Positions 49,401-60,400 of a stretch of DNA of 64,000 nucleotides are shown in pieces. The DNA comes from Zonotrichia leucophrys gambelii. Its lineage: Eukaryota; Chordata; Aves; Passeriformes; Passerellidae. A program made the translations under genes and the position numbers. The notes below the pieces were generated by a model. That model did no database searches, was not told the origin of the DNA, and saw only the letters and a list, made by a program, of their open reading frames with translations. The stretch spans positions 24,883,357-24,947,356 of the forward strand of contig NC_088178.1 of assembly GCF_028769735.1 (NCBI RefSeq), written 5' to 3'. Numbering within the stretch: the stretch's first letter is position 1; each line of letters starts with the position of its first letter.

Positions 49401-52400
49401 GCAGGCTGGACCTGCCTGCTCCCCCCACCCTGCCTGTCCCACATCCTGGCTGCTCCCTGCACTTTTCCTGATGCTGTGCCCCGTGCTGGGATGAGAGCCA
49501 GCATGGCTGGTGTGTGACAGCCTCTCTCACTGCTCTGAGTCAGAAGCTGGAATGCTGCAAGCACAGGTCAGCCAGTCCCTGCTTCCAGCACAGTTGAGAG
49601 CAGAGCATTTTGGGGTCTCTATTTTTTTTTTTTTTTTTTTTTTGTCCATAATCAAAGGAACTTACTGCAGATTTCACCATCACAAAATGGTGCCATGCCA
49701 TTTTTCACAGCTTGGAGAGGGTCACTAAAGCTTTGGTTCCTGTTGCCACTGCCTGTGACAGGTCACAGGGGCTGGCTTGGCACTTGTCACTGAAGATTCC
49801 TCCTCCTTGGAGGGTGCTGACGTGGTGGCACCAGATTGGTGCTGCAGAGGCAGGAGTGGTGCTCCCTGGACAATGGCAGGCCTGGGAACTGTGCACAGCC
49901 ACACCTTGCTCTAGACAAACCTTGAGGGGAAAAGCAAACTGAGATTATTTGACTAACTGCTTAACAAATCAGCACCTGTTTCTTCAAGGAGGGAAGGGGG
50001 AATGGGTTAATATGCCAAATAGTTTTGGGACAAAGTGACTTCTAACATTTAGACAGACCTTCATTATTGTTTCCTGATTTCCTCCAGGCAGCAACCTTCC
50101 CTCTCCAGCCAGTGCCAAAGACAACTTACACAGCTGTCTGGGAAGGGGATGCAACCTTTTAGAGAAACCCCATCTTTGGCTTTGCTGTCTGTGAAATGAG
50201 CATGGATTTGCAGTGACTTCCCCTTTTCATCCCACTCTCTGGAGAGAGCTCTGCTCAGAGTAATTCCATCTTTATTGCTTTCTGAATCTCTATCCTCAGG
50301 CCTCAAGTTTGGAGCCACCGATAGCGACGGTTGTCAAGGAGTAGCCCTGGAGTGTTCTCCTGGCTGGGCAAACCCAAGCAGGTATAAAAAATACCAGGTC
50401 AGCTGCAAATAAATATCACAGCATAACATAAATGCAAATACCTCTCCTCATAACAAAAGTTAAGAGAAGTTTCATTACCTCCAATATGACCTCATATTCA
50501 TCGGGGTTTAATAATATTTCACTTCAGAGCTATTTATTACAGGAGCTCTACACGAGCTCTGAAGCTCATTAGCAGTTTGATACAGGCTAGACACGGTGGC
50601 AGGCAGACAGCCAGGGGACAAAAGTGTGTTTGAAGTAGATGACTCCCAAACTCAGCATGCCAGGATGACAGATGGGACACTCTGGCCATGCAGGCATTCT
50701 TGGTTGTTGCAGTTTTGTTCCCTGCTGCTTAACACAGCAAAGGAGAGGTTTCCCAAGTCTCCAGCTGAAATTTCCTTAAAGTCTGTCCAGCCTCAGGTGC
50801 ACAAAGCAACCTCTGCTCCCAGGCAGCCAGATGGGAGCTGCAATCCAGGCACTCCCTAATTAACTTTGGGATGTTTTTCCTCTGCAGGTTGTTTCTGGAC
50901 AAAAGAGAACTGACAGCATGTTTATTTACAAGAGATTAATTCAGTCTGGCAATTTGCTGGGTCTGTACTAAGAATTTTGAAGTGTCTTGGGGTTTTTTAT
51001 CACCATAGAAGGAGGAAAAGCTGAGAATCCAAGGGGATTTCTAAATGCATCTGAAGAACTGATCATGTAAGTTACTGCAAGTCACACACAGATGGGCAGC
51101 ACAAGAAACAAAGGTGATGGGGGCAAACTAAGCTGAGGTCTTGGTTTCTGAGCAGTGCTGCAGTGTCATTAACTTCAAACACAGCTACAGGAAACACTGA
51201 CCTGCAAGCCTCGAAGCCCTGGGGACTTGTTTGTGTATAAACTCACACATCATACAAAAAGCAATTGCTGGGTGGATCCCTCTGCACAGAAGACAATGCC
51301 AACCATCTGTACCATCTTATCAAGATCATGAAGAAGCAGGATGTAAAGGAGATAGTAACAAAAATATCCAGGTATAAAACTAACAGGTAGAAAAGAGAAA
51401 AATACTTAAGTGACTTAACATCAAAAGTAGGTTTGCCCTGTAATCCAGAGATGTGAAAACAGCTTTTACACAAGGTAACCAGCTGTCCCTAGAAATCAAA
51501 CTGTGAAAGCACATGAATCATATTCTGCTGAGACCCCAGCTAGACACCAAGCAGGGCAGCAAGAGCCAAGCTCCATCCTGCTACAGGGGACAAAAGTGTG
51601 CTCTAGAAAAGAGCAAATGGAAGAGAGGGTGGGGAAGCTGTACCAGCTCACCGTGACTGAACATACAGAGGGTAGAAAGGATTACAGAGAAAGGAGGCAG
51701 CTGGAGGACAAAGGAAAAGGGTCATGAAATAAGTTCTTCCCTCCAAAGTACCAAGTCTGGAAAGCATGAAGGGCTAAGGAGAGGAGCTGTGCCAGAGAAG
51801 ATGTGAAGGAGGATAATTTTGAATCAGGTCTTAAATGTAAAGAATGAAGCACACTGCTCGTCCCTGCCACTGAAGGGAGATGTCTGTGGATGAAGAACTT
51901 TCTAAAAATTACTTTGAGGCCACATTGCTTCAGGCATCAGAGCATTTTGCAAAGAAAGGAACACTTCATGCACATCATCCCACAGGCTGCAGCTTCACTG
52001 AGAGATAAGAGCAGGGCAGAGCTGCTGCAAAGTCGTGCATGGAAATTCACAGAGGTGCACCCTGCTAATTTGCATCAGAGATTGCTTTTTAATTATGATT
52101 TGTTGAATCCTTTCCCAGATGAACACGCAGAGTCCTCCCCCTGCTGGCAAGTAAAAAAGCCATAGCAATGATTTTTTAGTTATGTCAATCTAAAGCTCTA
52201 AATAAAATAAGCATCAGATAGGATCTATTTTTTATTTGCTCAATGGATAGAACTGGGGAAAAAAAGAGAATATTTTGCACAACACAAATCCTTTTTTAAG
52301 GCTTATATAGATTTACTTTGAGGTTGATATGACTTGAGAGTAGCTGCTGAGTTCAATTCCATTGCTAATTTACTAAACAATTTGCAAGAGAAGCAGAGGA

Positions 52401-52700
52401 TAAAGCCTGTAGAGTAACTATTAGCAGCTGAGCAGGGTAATTGCAATGTGCAATAATTCCATTAATTCCACTGAGTCCTTGTGTTTTAGTACCCAGTTAA
52501 GTTTTGGTGCCTAAAATTTCTTAGACAGACTGGTCTGGAAAGTAGAATTCCTAATGCTGCTGAACAGTAAAAATTGATTCAGTAGACAAGTTGGGTTTAT
52601 TCTATAAACAATTTTCCCCACCTTATGTCCTCAGATAGCTCCTCAGTAAGTATCTGTAGAAAATTATTGCATTTGTTAGGGGAAGTTATGTTATGGCAAG
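46471..52700. other. Intergenic region between TXNDC12 3' end and RAB3B promoter: no gene seen
   Basis: The neighbouring genes are head-to-tail on the minus strand. This stretch contains a 22-T homopolymer (49622-49643), a moderately GC-rich patch near 49180-49560 without clear exons, and a candidate conserved patch at 50290-50560. The open frames are short and unsupported. Confidence 0.6.
49622..49643. repeat. Poly(T), 22 bases
   Basis: Uninterrupted T run. There is no retrocopy-like body beside it that I can recognise. Confidence 0.9.
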
Positions 52701-52704
52701 TGTC

Positions 52705-53245
52705 TTTTGGACAGGAATTTTTGCTTGAGGTGACTAATTTGGTGGCTGAGGGGAGAGCAGTAGGTGGTGTTTATTTTGGCTTTACTATGGCTTTCAATAC
52801 TGTCTCCCAAAGCATTCCCATAGACAAAATGATGAAGTACAACCTAAACAAAAGGGCAGTGAAATGGATGGAAAACTGGCAGAACAGCTGGCCTGAAGGG
52901 GGCTCAGCATTAGTGGAGTACCCATGGTTGGTACTTTTTAACACCCAGCCCTGAGCAAACTGGCAGATGATACAAAGCTGGGGAGAGGGGCTGATCTCCA
53001 TGTAACAGAGGTTGTGCTGCCACTGGGGACCTGAAGAGGCTGGAGAAATGGGCAGAGAGCGTTGTCAGGAGGTTCAAGAAAGGGAAATCCAAAGCCCTTC
53101 AACTGGAAACAAGAAAGTCTGGAAATCTGTTTTGCTGCACAGGAGAATATGGGAATCCAGGTGGAGAACAGCTGATCATGGCCAGCAATGCACTCAGTGA
53201 CAAAGAAGCCCACAGCAAGCTGGGCTGCATTAGGAAAAGTGTCCC
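52705..53245 (+). mobile_element. CR1 LINE fragment (decayed reverse transcriptase)
   Basis: Plus-strand translation gives pieces matching the CR1 ORF2 reverse transcriptase: AFNTVSQSI near 52790-52820, a WMENW motif near 52865-52885, and ADDTKLG near 52960-52985 in a shifted frame. Frame changes and stops make it non-functional. Only this internal part is recognisable, and the limits are approximate. Confidence 0.8.
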
Positions 53246-53440
53246 CAGCAGGTCAGGAGGGGTGATTTTACTCCCTGCTATTCTTCTCTTCAGTTCCAGT
53301 AAATAAACATATTGCCTTCAACAGTGGGGGTAGAGTAAGAATGGTGAATTGTAATTGTATGGGAAAACAAATTATGTATTTTAATTACAAAAAAGGAGAA
53401 ACCTTCAGCTGTGACAGTCAACATTAATAACCACTGCAAC

Positions 53441-53504
53441 ACAAACAAAACAAACAAAACCAAACAAAACAAACAAAAACAAACAAAATCAAACAAACCA
53501 AACA
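53441..53504. repeat. (CAAA/CAAAA)n A-rich simple repeat
   Basis: Tandem CAAAC/AAAAC units over about 64 bp. Confidence 0.9.
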
Positions 53505-53579
53505 TATCCCCCATGCTTAAGAACATAAAGCTACGCCCTTAACCACAAACCACTCTCTGCATGCTTATTTTTAAAAAGG

Positions 53580-53585
53580 TTTAAT
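53580..53585 (-). terminator. Probable TXNDC12 poly(A) signal ATTAAA
   Basis: On the minus strand ATTAAA lies about 755 bases after the TXNDC12 stop. It is followed by a GU-rich element (GTGGTTTGTGGTT) at about 53540-53552, the expected layout for a cleavage site near 53555-53565. No AATAAA was seen nearer the stop on that strand. Confidence 0.5.
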
Positions 53586-54177
53586 TTTTTCACCCTGGTA
53601 CAAAAATACAGTACAATGTGATGGCAAGGCATTCGCCAAAAACATTCAAAGAATAAAAGGGGAAACCCCATAAAGCTTCAACACAACCCACCCTCACTTG
53701 ATGGAACAATCAAAAGGTGAGTGCATAAGGAAAAAGTTACATTTCTGCCCAAAGGCAAATAAAGATGAATCACACAGTTTTACACAATAATACATTTGCA
53801 GAGCTGATAATTCACATGCTATTTGGACATTCATGAAATGTATTCTACTTGGTGTAGTGGCAGAATTCATGGTTTTGGATAGCTAGAAAACAACTGGCCC
53901 AGGAACATGCCCCAGTGATGGGAATGCCCAGTAAAAACTATGGGATCACATAATACCAGTGAGAAAAGAGAGATTCAACCCTGATTAGTGTCAAAATGAT
54001 GGCTACTTCTAGTTTTTCCCATCACATTGTCCTCAAATTCTGTCTTCCCTACACACCTCCCTTTTAACACCAAATATTAGTGGCTTCTCAAACACACAGA
54101 GAGATGTGTTTGCACATTATCCAGTTGTAAAGAACCACCACAGTGCCAACTGCCAGGCAGAGAAAACACTGTAACTG

Positions 54178-54204
54178 GTGTGTGTGTGTGTGTGTGTGTG
54201 TGTG
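54178..54204. repeat. (GT)n dinucleotide microsatellite in the TXNDC12 3' UTR
   Basis: About 13 GT units, uninterrupted, 134 bases past the stop codon on the TXNDC12 strand, where the RNA reads (CA)n. Confidence 0.9.
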
Positions 54205-54337
54205 AACTCCAAACAGGGTTTTTAACCTAACATTGCTGACAGGGGAATTATGTCCCTTCAGTGCATCTACATTCTTAGTCTGTTTAATCATTTCCTCTCA
54301 GTTTTGAAGTGATGAAAAGGTAAATTCAGTGTATTCA

Positions 54338-54417
54338 TTATAGTTCATCTCCCAGGTGCTTTTGTTTGAAAGCATCGCCTGTCAGCTTCTCCTGGGCCTC
54401 CTTCATCCCTTGGACAA
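54338..54417 (-). CDS. TXNDC12: TXNDC12 exon 7 (C-terminus, GDEL)
   Basis: 80 nt including the stop. Encodes [17 protein letters not shown], then KQKHLGDEL and TAA. The glycine in GDEL is a G codon beside the human EDEL glutamate; the retention function is inferred. Confidence 0.95.
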
Positions 54418-57400
54418 CTGAAAGATTAAACAGAGAGACACCAACCATTAATCTCAGGGTGAAAACATCAAGGTGAACTGGTAATGAAAGTGATTTAAAA
54501 CAACACAGTTACAGAATGTAGATCTACAGATTAATCTGTAAGGAAAAAACAGTCCTGCACCCTTACCCCAACTATGTGTGGCTGGATCATGCAATTTCCA
54601 TGATTTCCCATGCCTGAACTGGAGACAAAATTAAGTCCTAGAGACTTTTAGTAGGTATTAAGGTGAGTCTTGATTCTGAATATGGTTACTGAGGTATCAG
54701 AGAATCACTCACACTGTATTTAACCACTCCCAGTTACACTTTAAATTAACATAATTTCTCTCCACTGCAAAGCTTCATCTCATTAAAAATGTACTTCAAA
54801 CAATTCAGCACATACCTTGATCAGCGTTGGTATAGAAATACTTGTAGCTGGGGTTTCCTCTCTCATTTATGATTTCTGGGTGGACCTTTCCACTGGGGTC
54901 TGTGAAATAAGAAATCCAACAGGAAATTCAGATGGAAACAGTAAGAACCCAGTGCTGTGAATGGGCACAACAGCTGTGGATGCCTTACCCATGAAAAGGA
55001 TTCTGGGAATGTAACCTCCATCAGGACTAAAGGCTTCATCCTTTGGCTCTTCATCATCCTTCCACAGCAAGGCAGGAGAGAGGAAAGCCATTAGCAAGAC
55101 AGCTAACAAACATGGTGCCTTTTACAGAAACAAGTTACTGCCTTCAGATTCCTTCTACCCTGAGCAATTTACATCTTGAAGAGATGCTAAGTAACTGCAG
55201 AATCCTCCACTCTCCAAGGGAAGAAAGTTATTTTTACCTACATAAATATCATTTGTAAAAACAATATTTTTTCTGGTCTATCAATCTGCATTACTCATCC
55301 CACTCTGGTGCAGGAATATTTGATATGTACTGAGAGAATGAACATAAATCCCTTTCTTGTGGAAACTGAATCACACAAGGTACAAACTGTTAAAGAGGAA
55401 ATGGCAGAGAGCCAGGTTTATAAACAAAATTAAAATAACCAGACTGAAAAATGTCTTTTTATAACAATGAGCTCTATCAATCAATCCTGAATGCCTATTT
55501 AGGAGTGCAGGATTTAGGATGTACACAAAACAGGATGCAACCAGTTGAGTCAGATTCCAAATGCTTCATTACTAGGCAGAACATGGATACAGAGCAGAAG
55601 GCAGCCTACCTCAAGGTTGACCATAACAAAATTATGGGCAAGTTCAGAGATCTCCTTGGATTCAGCAAACTTTGGCTTCAAAGCTAAAGAAAAAAAATAA
55701 AAATAAGAGGCATGTAAAAGCAGTGGAAAATATTTCAGATTTTCAGGTCAATATCAAAATCTCCACTTCATGCCTCCCTCTGGAGAGGTGGCACTTCTCA
55801 ATAAGCAGTGGGTAAATGGAATGTATGTGTCCAACCCTTCCAGGCTCAGAACAGGAGGTAACTGAAGCAATTCTTGCCTGGCAGCCATGGGCTGAAGCCT
55901 GCCCAACACACAGAGGTGGTTCTATTTGATCCAGTGCCACAGAAACAGAAATCCTGCTGTAAACCACCACTCCCACTCAACTACCCCATCCTTTAAGGCT
56001 TAGCCATACACCCAGCTTGTTTGCTATGACACTGCCATATTATTCCACTCTCAATGAAATACAAATATCATTAGTTACATTTTGGATGCAAAATTCACAT
56101 TTCTCATGGCTACATGATGTCTGTACAAAGACAATTTCAATTAGAAAGTGTTCAATTTCATTAGAAATTTCAGCAAGCTCTAGTATTCAATGCACTTACC
56201 TTTGCAAGCTCCACACCAGGACTTGTGGATGATAACCATAAGAGGCAAACCACTAAAAAAAAGAAGAAAGAAAACTGTCAAAGAAATTCTATTACATGTG
56301 CAGTTTAATAGTCAAGGCTTCCTCAAAGGCTAAATGTAATGGGAAATAAGTAAGATATAAAGAGATTATGGAGTGCTCTACGATTGTCTTGCAGAAAGTT
56401 TTCCCAATCTTAAAACATGATAAAATAATTTATTATAGCTGCCAGCCAATAACTGCTTGTGTAGAGGAGGAGACTTTCTCTTCTTAGTTTAGATTCCTCA
56501 GATACACAACTGGTCATGTTTTTTTCCCCTGGATTACTGGCAATGGTTAATGACAGCAGCTGCCTGAGAGATCTCAGGATGGATTTTCATGACTGTTTAA
56601 GACAATCCAGTGGGTGACAATCTCTGCCCATTACAGCCCAAGTCTCACTGAGCAAACCAGCAAACCCAAAAACCCAGCAAACCCTTTGGCTGCCTGCATG
56701 GCTTCCCACACATTTGTATGCTGAAACTAACTGTGATAGATGTGTCCAGTACCAGGGCTAAGGAGAGAGGGTCTGTGAGGAACTGCAGCATAAATAAAAT
56801 GCAATGCAAAAGGACCAAAGTTATTTTTGATTTCACTCTTTCCAAATAATTCATTTTACATTTTCTAGCTACAGTACCCAGAGATTGTTTCCATACAATA
56901 ATGATATGGCTTCCAGAAGAGTAAGAACAGCCTAAAATTAGGTGGAGGAGAGGAAGGAATCTGGAGAGAACATCCTATATGTATACTTCTTTCAGGATAT
57001 GCCAAGCAAAGCAAACTGTAAGCTTTCTCTGACTGTAAACTCTGCACGGTATTAGGGAATAAAAATAAAGTCAAATTTTCATACACATGAATTATTAACA
57101 CCTTTGCACACAACAACATTAATTACTAGCAGAACTATGTATGAGTTTTTCTTCAGATGTAAATAGACATGAAAGGAAATCTCTACTTAACAATGTTCAG
57201 CAATGAACTTCAGAATGAGGAAAGGGTGGAAATGAAGCCATTAACATTTAGAATTGTTTAAAGACAAATTTGCCATCTACAATTAACCTACATGTCATCA
57301 ACTTTATAACTGTTTGCAGTAAGGAGCAAGAATACACATTTCCCTAGTAAAGCTTGCACTGCCTCAGTGCCCTCTCTCTGACTTCTTTTCATTGTTTCTA

Positions 57401-60400
57401 CAGAGTCCAAAATTCTTTTGCTTATTTCTTGAGGAGAGGCTGATTTAAGACAGGATTTAAGATTGTTCTTATCATCAAGGATCAGTGATTCACGTTGAAA
57501 GAGTTCAATGGTCCGGTGGTCAGCACTGGCATACACTTTTTAAAGAGAAATTTTAAAAGCAGATTTTAAATGCAAGTGCTCACTTCCTTGAAATACCAAG
57601 TCTTAGTCAGTGAGAACTCATAGAAGTTTGTGGTAATTGATGTGTTTTCTCAGCTTTGTTCTCTTTATTTTGACTTGTTAAGTAAACTTATTTATATAAA
57701 AACATTTTGTAGTAATTTCTCAGTTCTGCAGTGCATAAAGCCCCTTAGCAGCTGGTGTGCCAGACAGACAGACACTGTAACTGAAATAACTCTTCCTGCC
57801 CCACTTCACCATTTCATCCCAGTGAGCACTACACATAAAATTAAAACCAAAAGCCACCATTTATTAGAATGAAGAATGAAGCATCCACCAGAAAGTGAGA
57901 GGTTTATATAAGCTGTACCCAAAATTATTGGAAACTTAGCTACCCATCACAGCCAGTACAGACTTATGAGTTTCACACAGAACAGAAATAAATACATTTA
58001 TTTCTGTCATTTTAGCTCATTTTTCCTATGACAGCACTCATTCTTAAGCAACTTGTGTTTTTAAGGGTGTAAAATGATGGTTTTAAGGGTGTATAATGAC
58101 CTTGAAGACAAAAGACATGGCCAAGTTTTTCAGTAAAATAGTCCTGCAGGTAAATTAAGACTTTACTCCATTTAAGGCACAATTTTATTATTAAACCTGA
58201 AACAGAGAAGTTTAAGTCTGTTAAGCCAGCACCCTTTTGCAGTGCAAAGTTGAAAATCTCTCTTGGGTGAGTCAGATTTTTTTGAAACAGTCACATCCTA
58301 AAAATACAGCCTGTTCCAGTTCTGGACCTGAAGTCTCTTCTGCAGTTTGACATTTTCTGGTGGCAGCTCTAGAAAAACAATCTTCTTATTCCAGACACAC
58401 ACATGCCAATGTGGAGGGAAAAGTCTTCCCTACAGTCATCACCTTTTACACTGTCACATCACACTATTCGATTACTGGGGTTTGCATCTCCACAGGAGAT
58501 TTCATTGCTTGGGGACGCAGCAGTAGCTCCCTTTTTACAAGAAGCCAGTGGGGAGAAGGCAGGGCTGAGGAACTGCTTCCCTGGAGATCCCCCAGCAATG
58601 CAGCTGGCTCGGCTGCTGCAGGACACGGTGCCCACCTCCCCCGAGCTGCTGCTGCTGCTGCCCAGCGATCCGAGCATCCCCGACAGGCGGGACCCGCGCT
58701 CCGCAGGTCTGTGCCCCAAGGCACATTCACCCCGCTGGAGTACTCGGGGGCCGGACCGCCCCACTGCTGGGTGGCACGGGTGGCACTTCACTGGATGCTG
58801 CGGTTCAGGTATTGCACGAACATGCTGGCCAGCTGGGGCAGGTTTTCATCGCTGGGCTGCATCTTGGTGTAGCTGATGAACTGCCTCCGCAGGCGGCTCA
58901 GCTCGGCCACGCTGACGGGCCGGCTCAGCACCAGCCCCTCGGCCACGCCGGGGACGCGGACGGTCTCTCCGGGCTGCACCCCGCTCCTCTGCGCGGCCAG
59001 CACGGCGGCCAGCACGTCCTGGGTGACGCGGTCCAGCTGGTGCAGGAAGCCGCAGGACTGCAGCGGCTGCGTGCGGGTGGAGCGGTGCGGCGGCGGCGGG
59101 GCGCTCTCGAACAGCGCGGCGCGGATGGCGCCCAGCGGCAGCGGCTCCTCGCCGCGCACCGTGAACAGCGGCCGGTCCCAGCGGCAGCTCGGGTCGGGCT
59201 CCTCGAAGGGCGGCTCGTCGGGGCCGCCCGCGCCGCCGGCGCAGTGCAGGAGGCAGCGCGCCGTGCCCGCCTGCCGCGCCGCGCAGTACAGCTCGTAGCG
59301 GATGCTCCGCAGCTCGTTGCCCGCGTCCACGATCACCACGTCCCGCCGGCTCAGCCGCCGCTCCACCTCGGCCCGCAGCGCCGCCCGGCCGCCCTCCGCC
59401 TCGGCCACGACGTGCGCCGCCCGCTCCGGGCCGCCCAGCGCCTCCCGCAGCTCGGCCGCCCGCCGGCTCTTGCCGCTGCCGGGCCGCCCGCACAGCACCA
59501 CCAGCGGCATCGCCCCGACACCGAACCGCCACCCGACCCGGACGTGGAGCGACTGCTTCCGCCGGGCACGGGCACACACACACCCCCACAGCTCGCCCGG
59601 CCAACCCCGGGGCTCCTCCTCCCCGCGGGCGGAGAGAATCGCCGCGCCCCGGCACGGCTCTGCACCGCGACACCGCCCTGCGAGGCGTCCCGCTCAAAAA
59701 CGCCTTCGCAGCAACTGCTGGGACGGAGGGACCGTGCCCTCGCCCTCAGGGAACTTAAACCAGACAAGTCCCCAGCTTCCCATGGCATTGTGGAGTTTAC
59801 AGAATTGAAACTGAAGGTCTGAAACTTCCTAGACCACCGGCTCTGGTGCATCTCATTTGATGCATTCCAGATAATTTTGTGTAATTTTACATCTCCTGAT
59901 TTATGGTCGGAGAAAAACCCCTGTACTTTTTACGTTTACATTTTCGTTGCAACTAGTAGTTTCTCCCAAGCCTTCAATTCAATAACACTGAAATGCTGCC
60001 GCGCTCAAATCAGCGAGCAGATCTGTGCATCAGCAATGAGAGTGTGGTTCCCACCCATCCCATCCCATCCCTTGCTGCAGGGTCTTTTTGAGCCGAGCAC
60101 CAATCCTGCCCAAACCTGAGAGGTCAGACCTTGCCATCCCTCCCACCCTCTTCTGTCTCATTTTAAAGCTTCCTCTGCTGCTGCTACAATTATAACTCTA
60201 AAAACTGAAATAATCTACTTTTTTTTTTTTTTTCAAAAAAGCCAATGTATCAAGTTATAAAAACTTGTAAGACTTCTGAAGTGTACCATCTGGGTTAATT
60301 CAATGTCTGCACTGGAGCGTAGAACTTGCCAGATGGATCAGTTTGAGAGCAGAGCTAAATTAAACAGCAAACCTGGAAGGCATGAGTAATTTCTGCTCAT

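Larger units (their letters stand above)
54418..56199. other. TXNDC12 introns 3-6 (non-exon parts): nothing else seen
   Basis: The introns are short (398, 89, 551 and 516 bp between the exons listed) and hold no recognised repeats or genes. Confidence 0.75.
56253..58787. other. TXNDC12 intron 2, left part: one unexplained open frame, otherwise nothing recognised
   Basis: Contains the coding-like ORF at 57288-57536, a 22-bp tandem duplication at 58059-58102, and GC-rich sequence from about 58590 that continues into KTI12. Confidence 0.6.

Noticed and set aside
49176..49494. Overlapping open frames on both strands in a GC-rich intergenic patch
   Set aside because: Several incompatible frames over the same bases, with no domain or splice signals, indicates composition rather than coding.
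59508..59579. A longer KTI12 N-terminus starting at 59579
   Set aside because: The codon there is GTG, not ATG, and the family N-terminus (MPLVV..CG) begins at the ATG at 59508-59510.
58812..59822. Long plus-strand open frame (336 codons) across KTI12
   Set aside because: Antisense of the extremely GC-rich KTI12 gene, where stops are rare; composition is A, R, P, G and L rich and matches no family.
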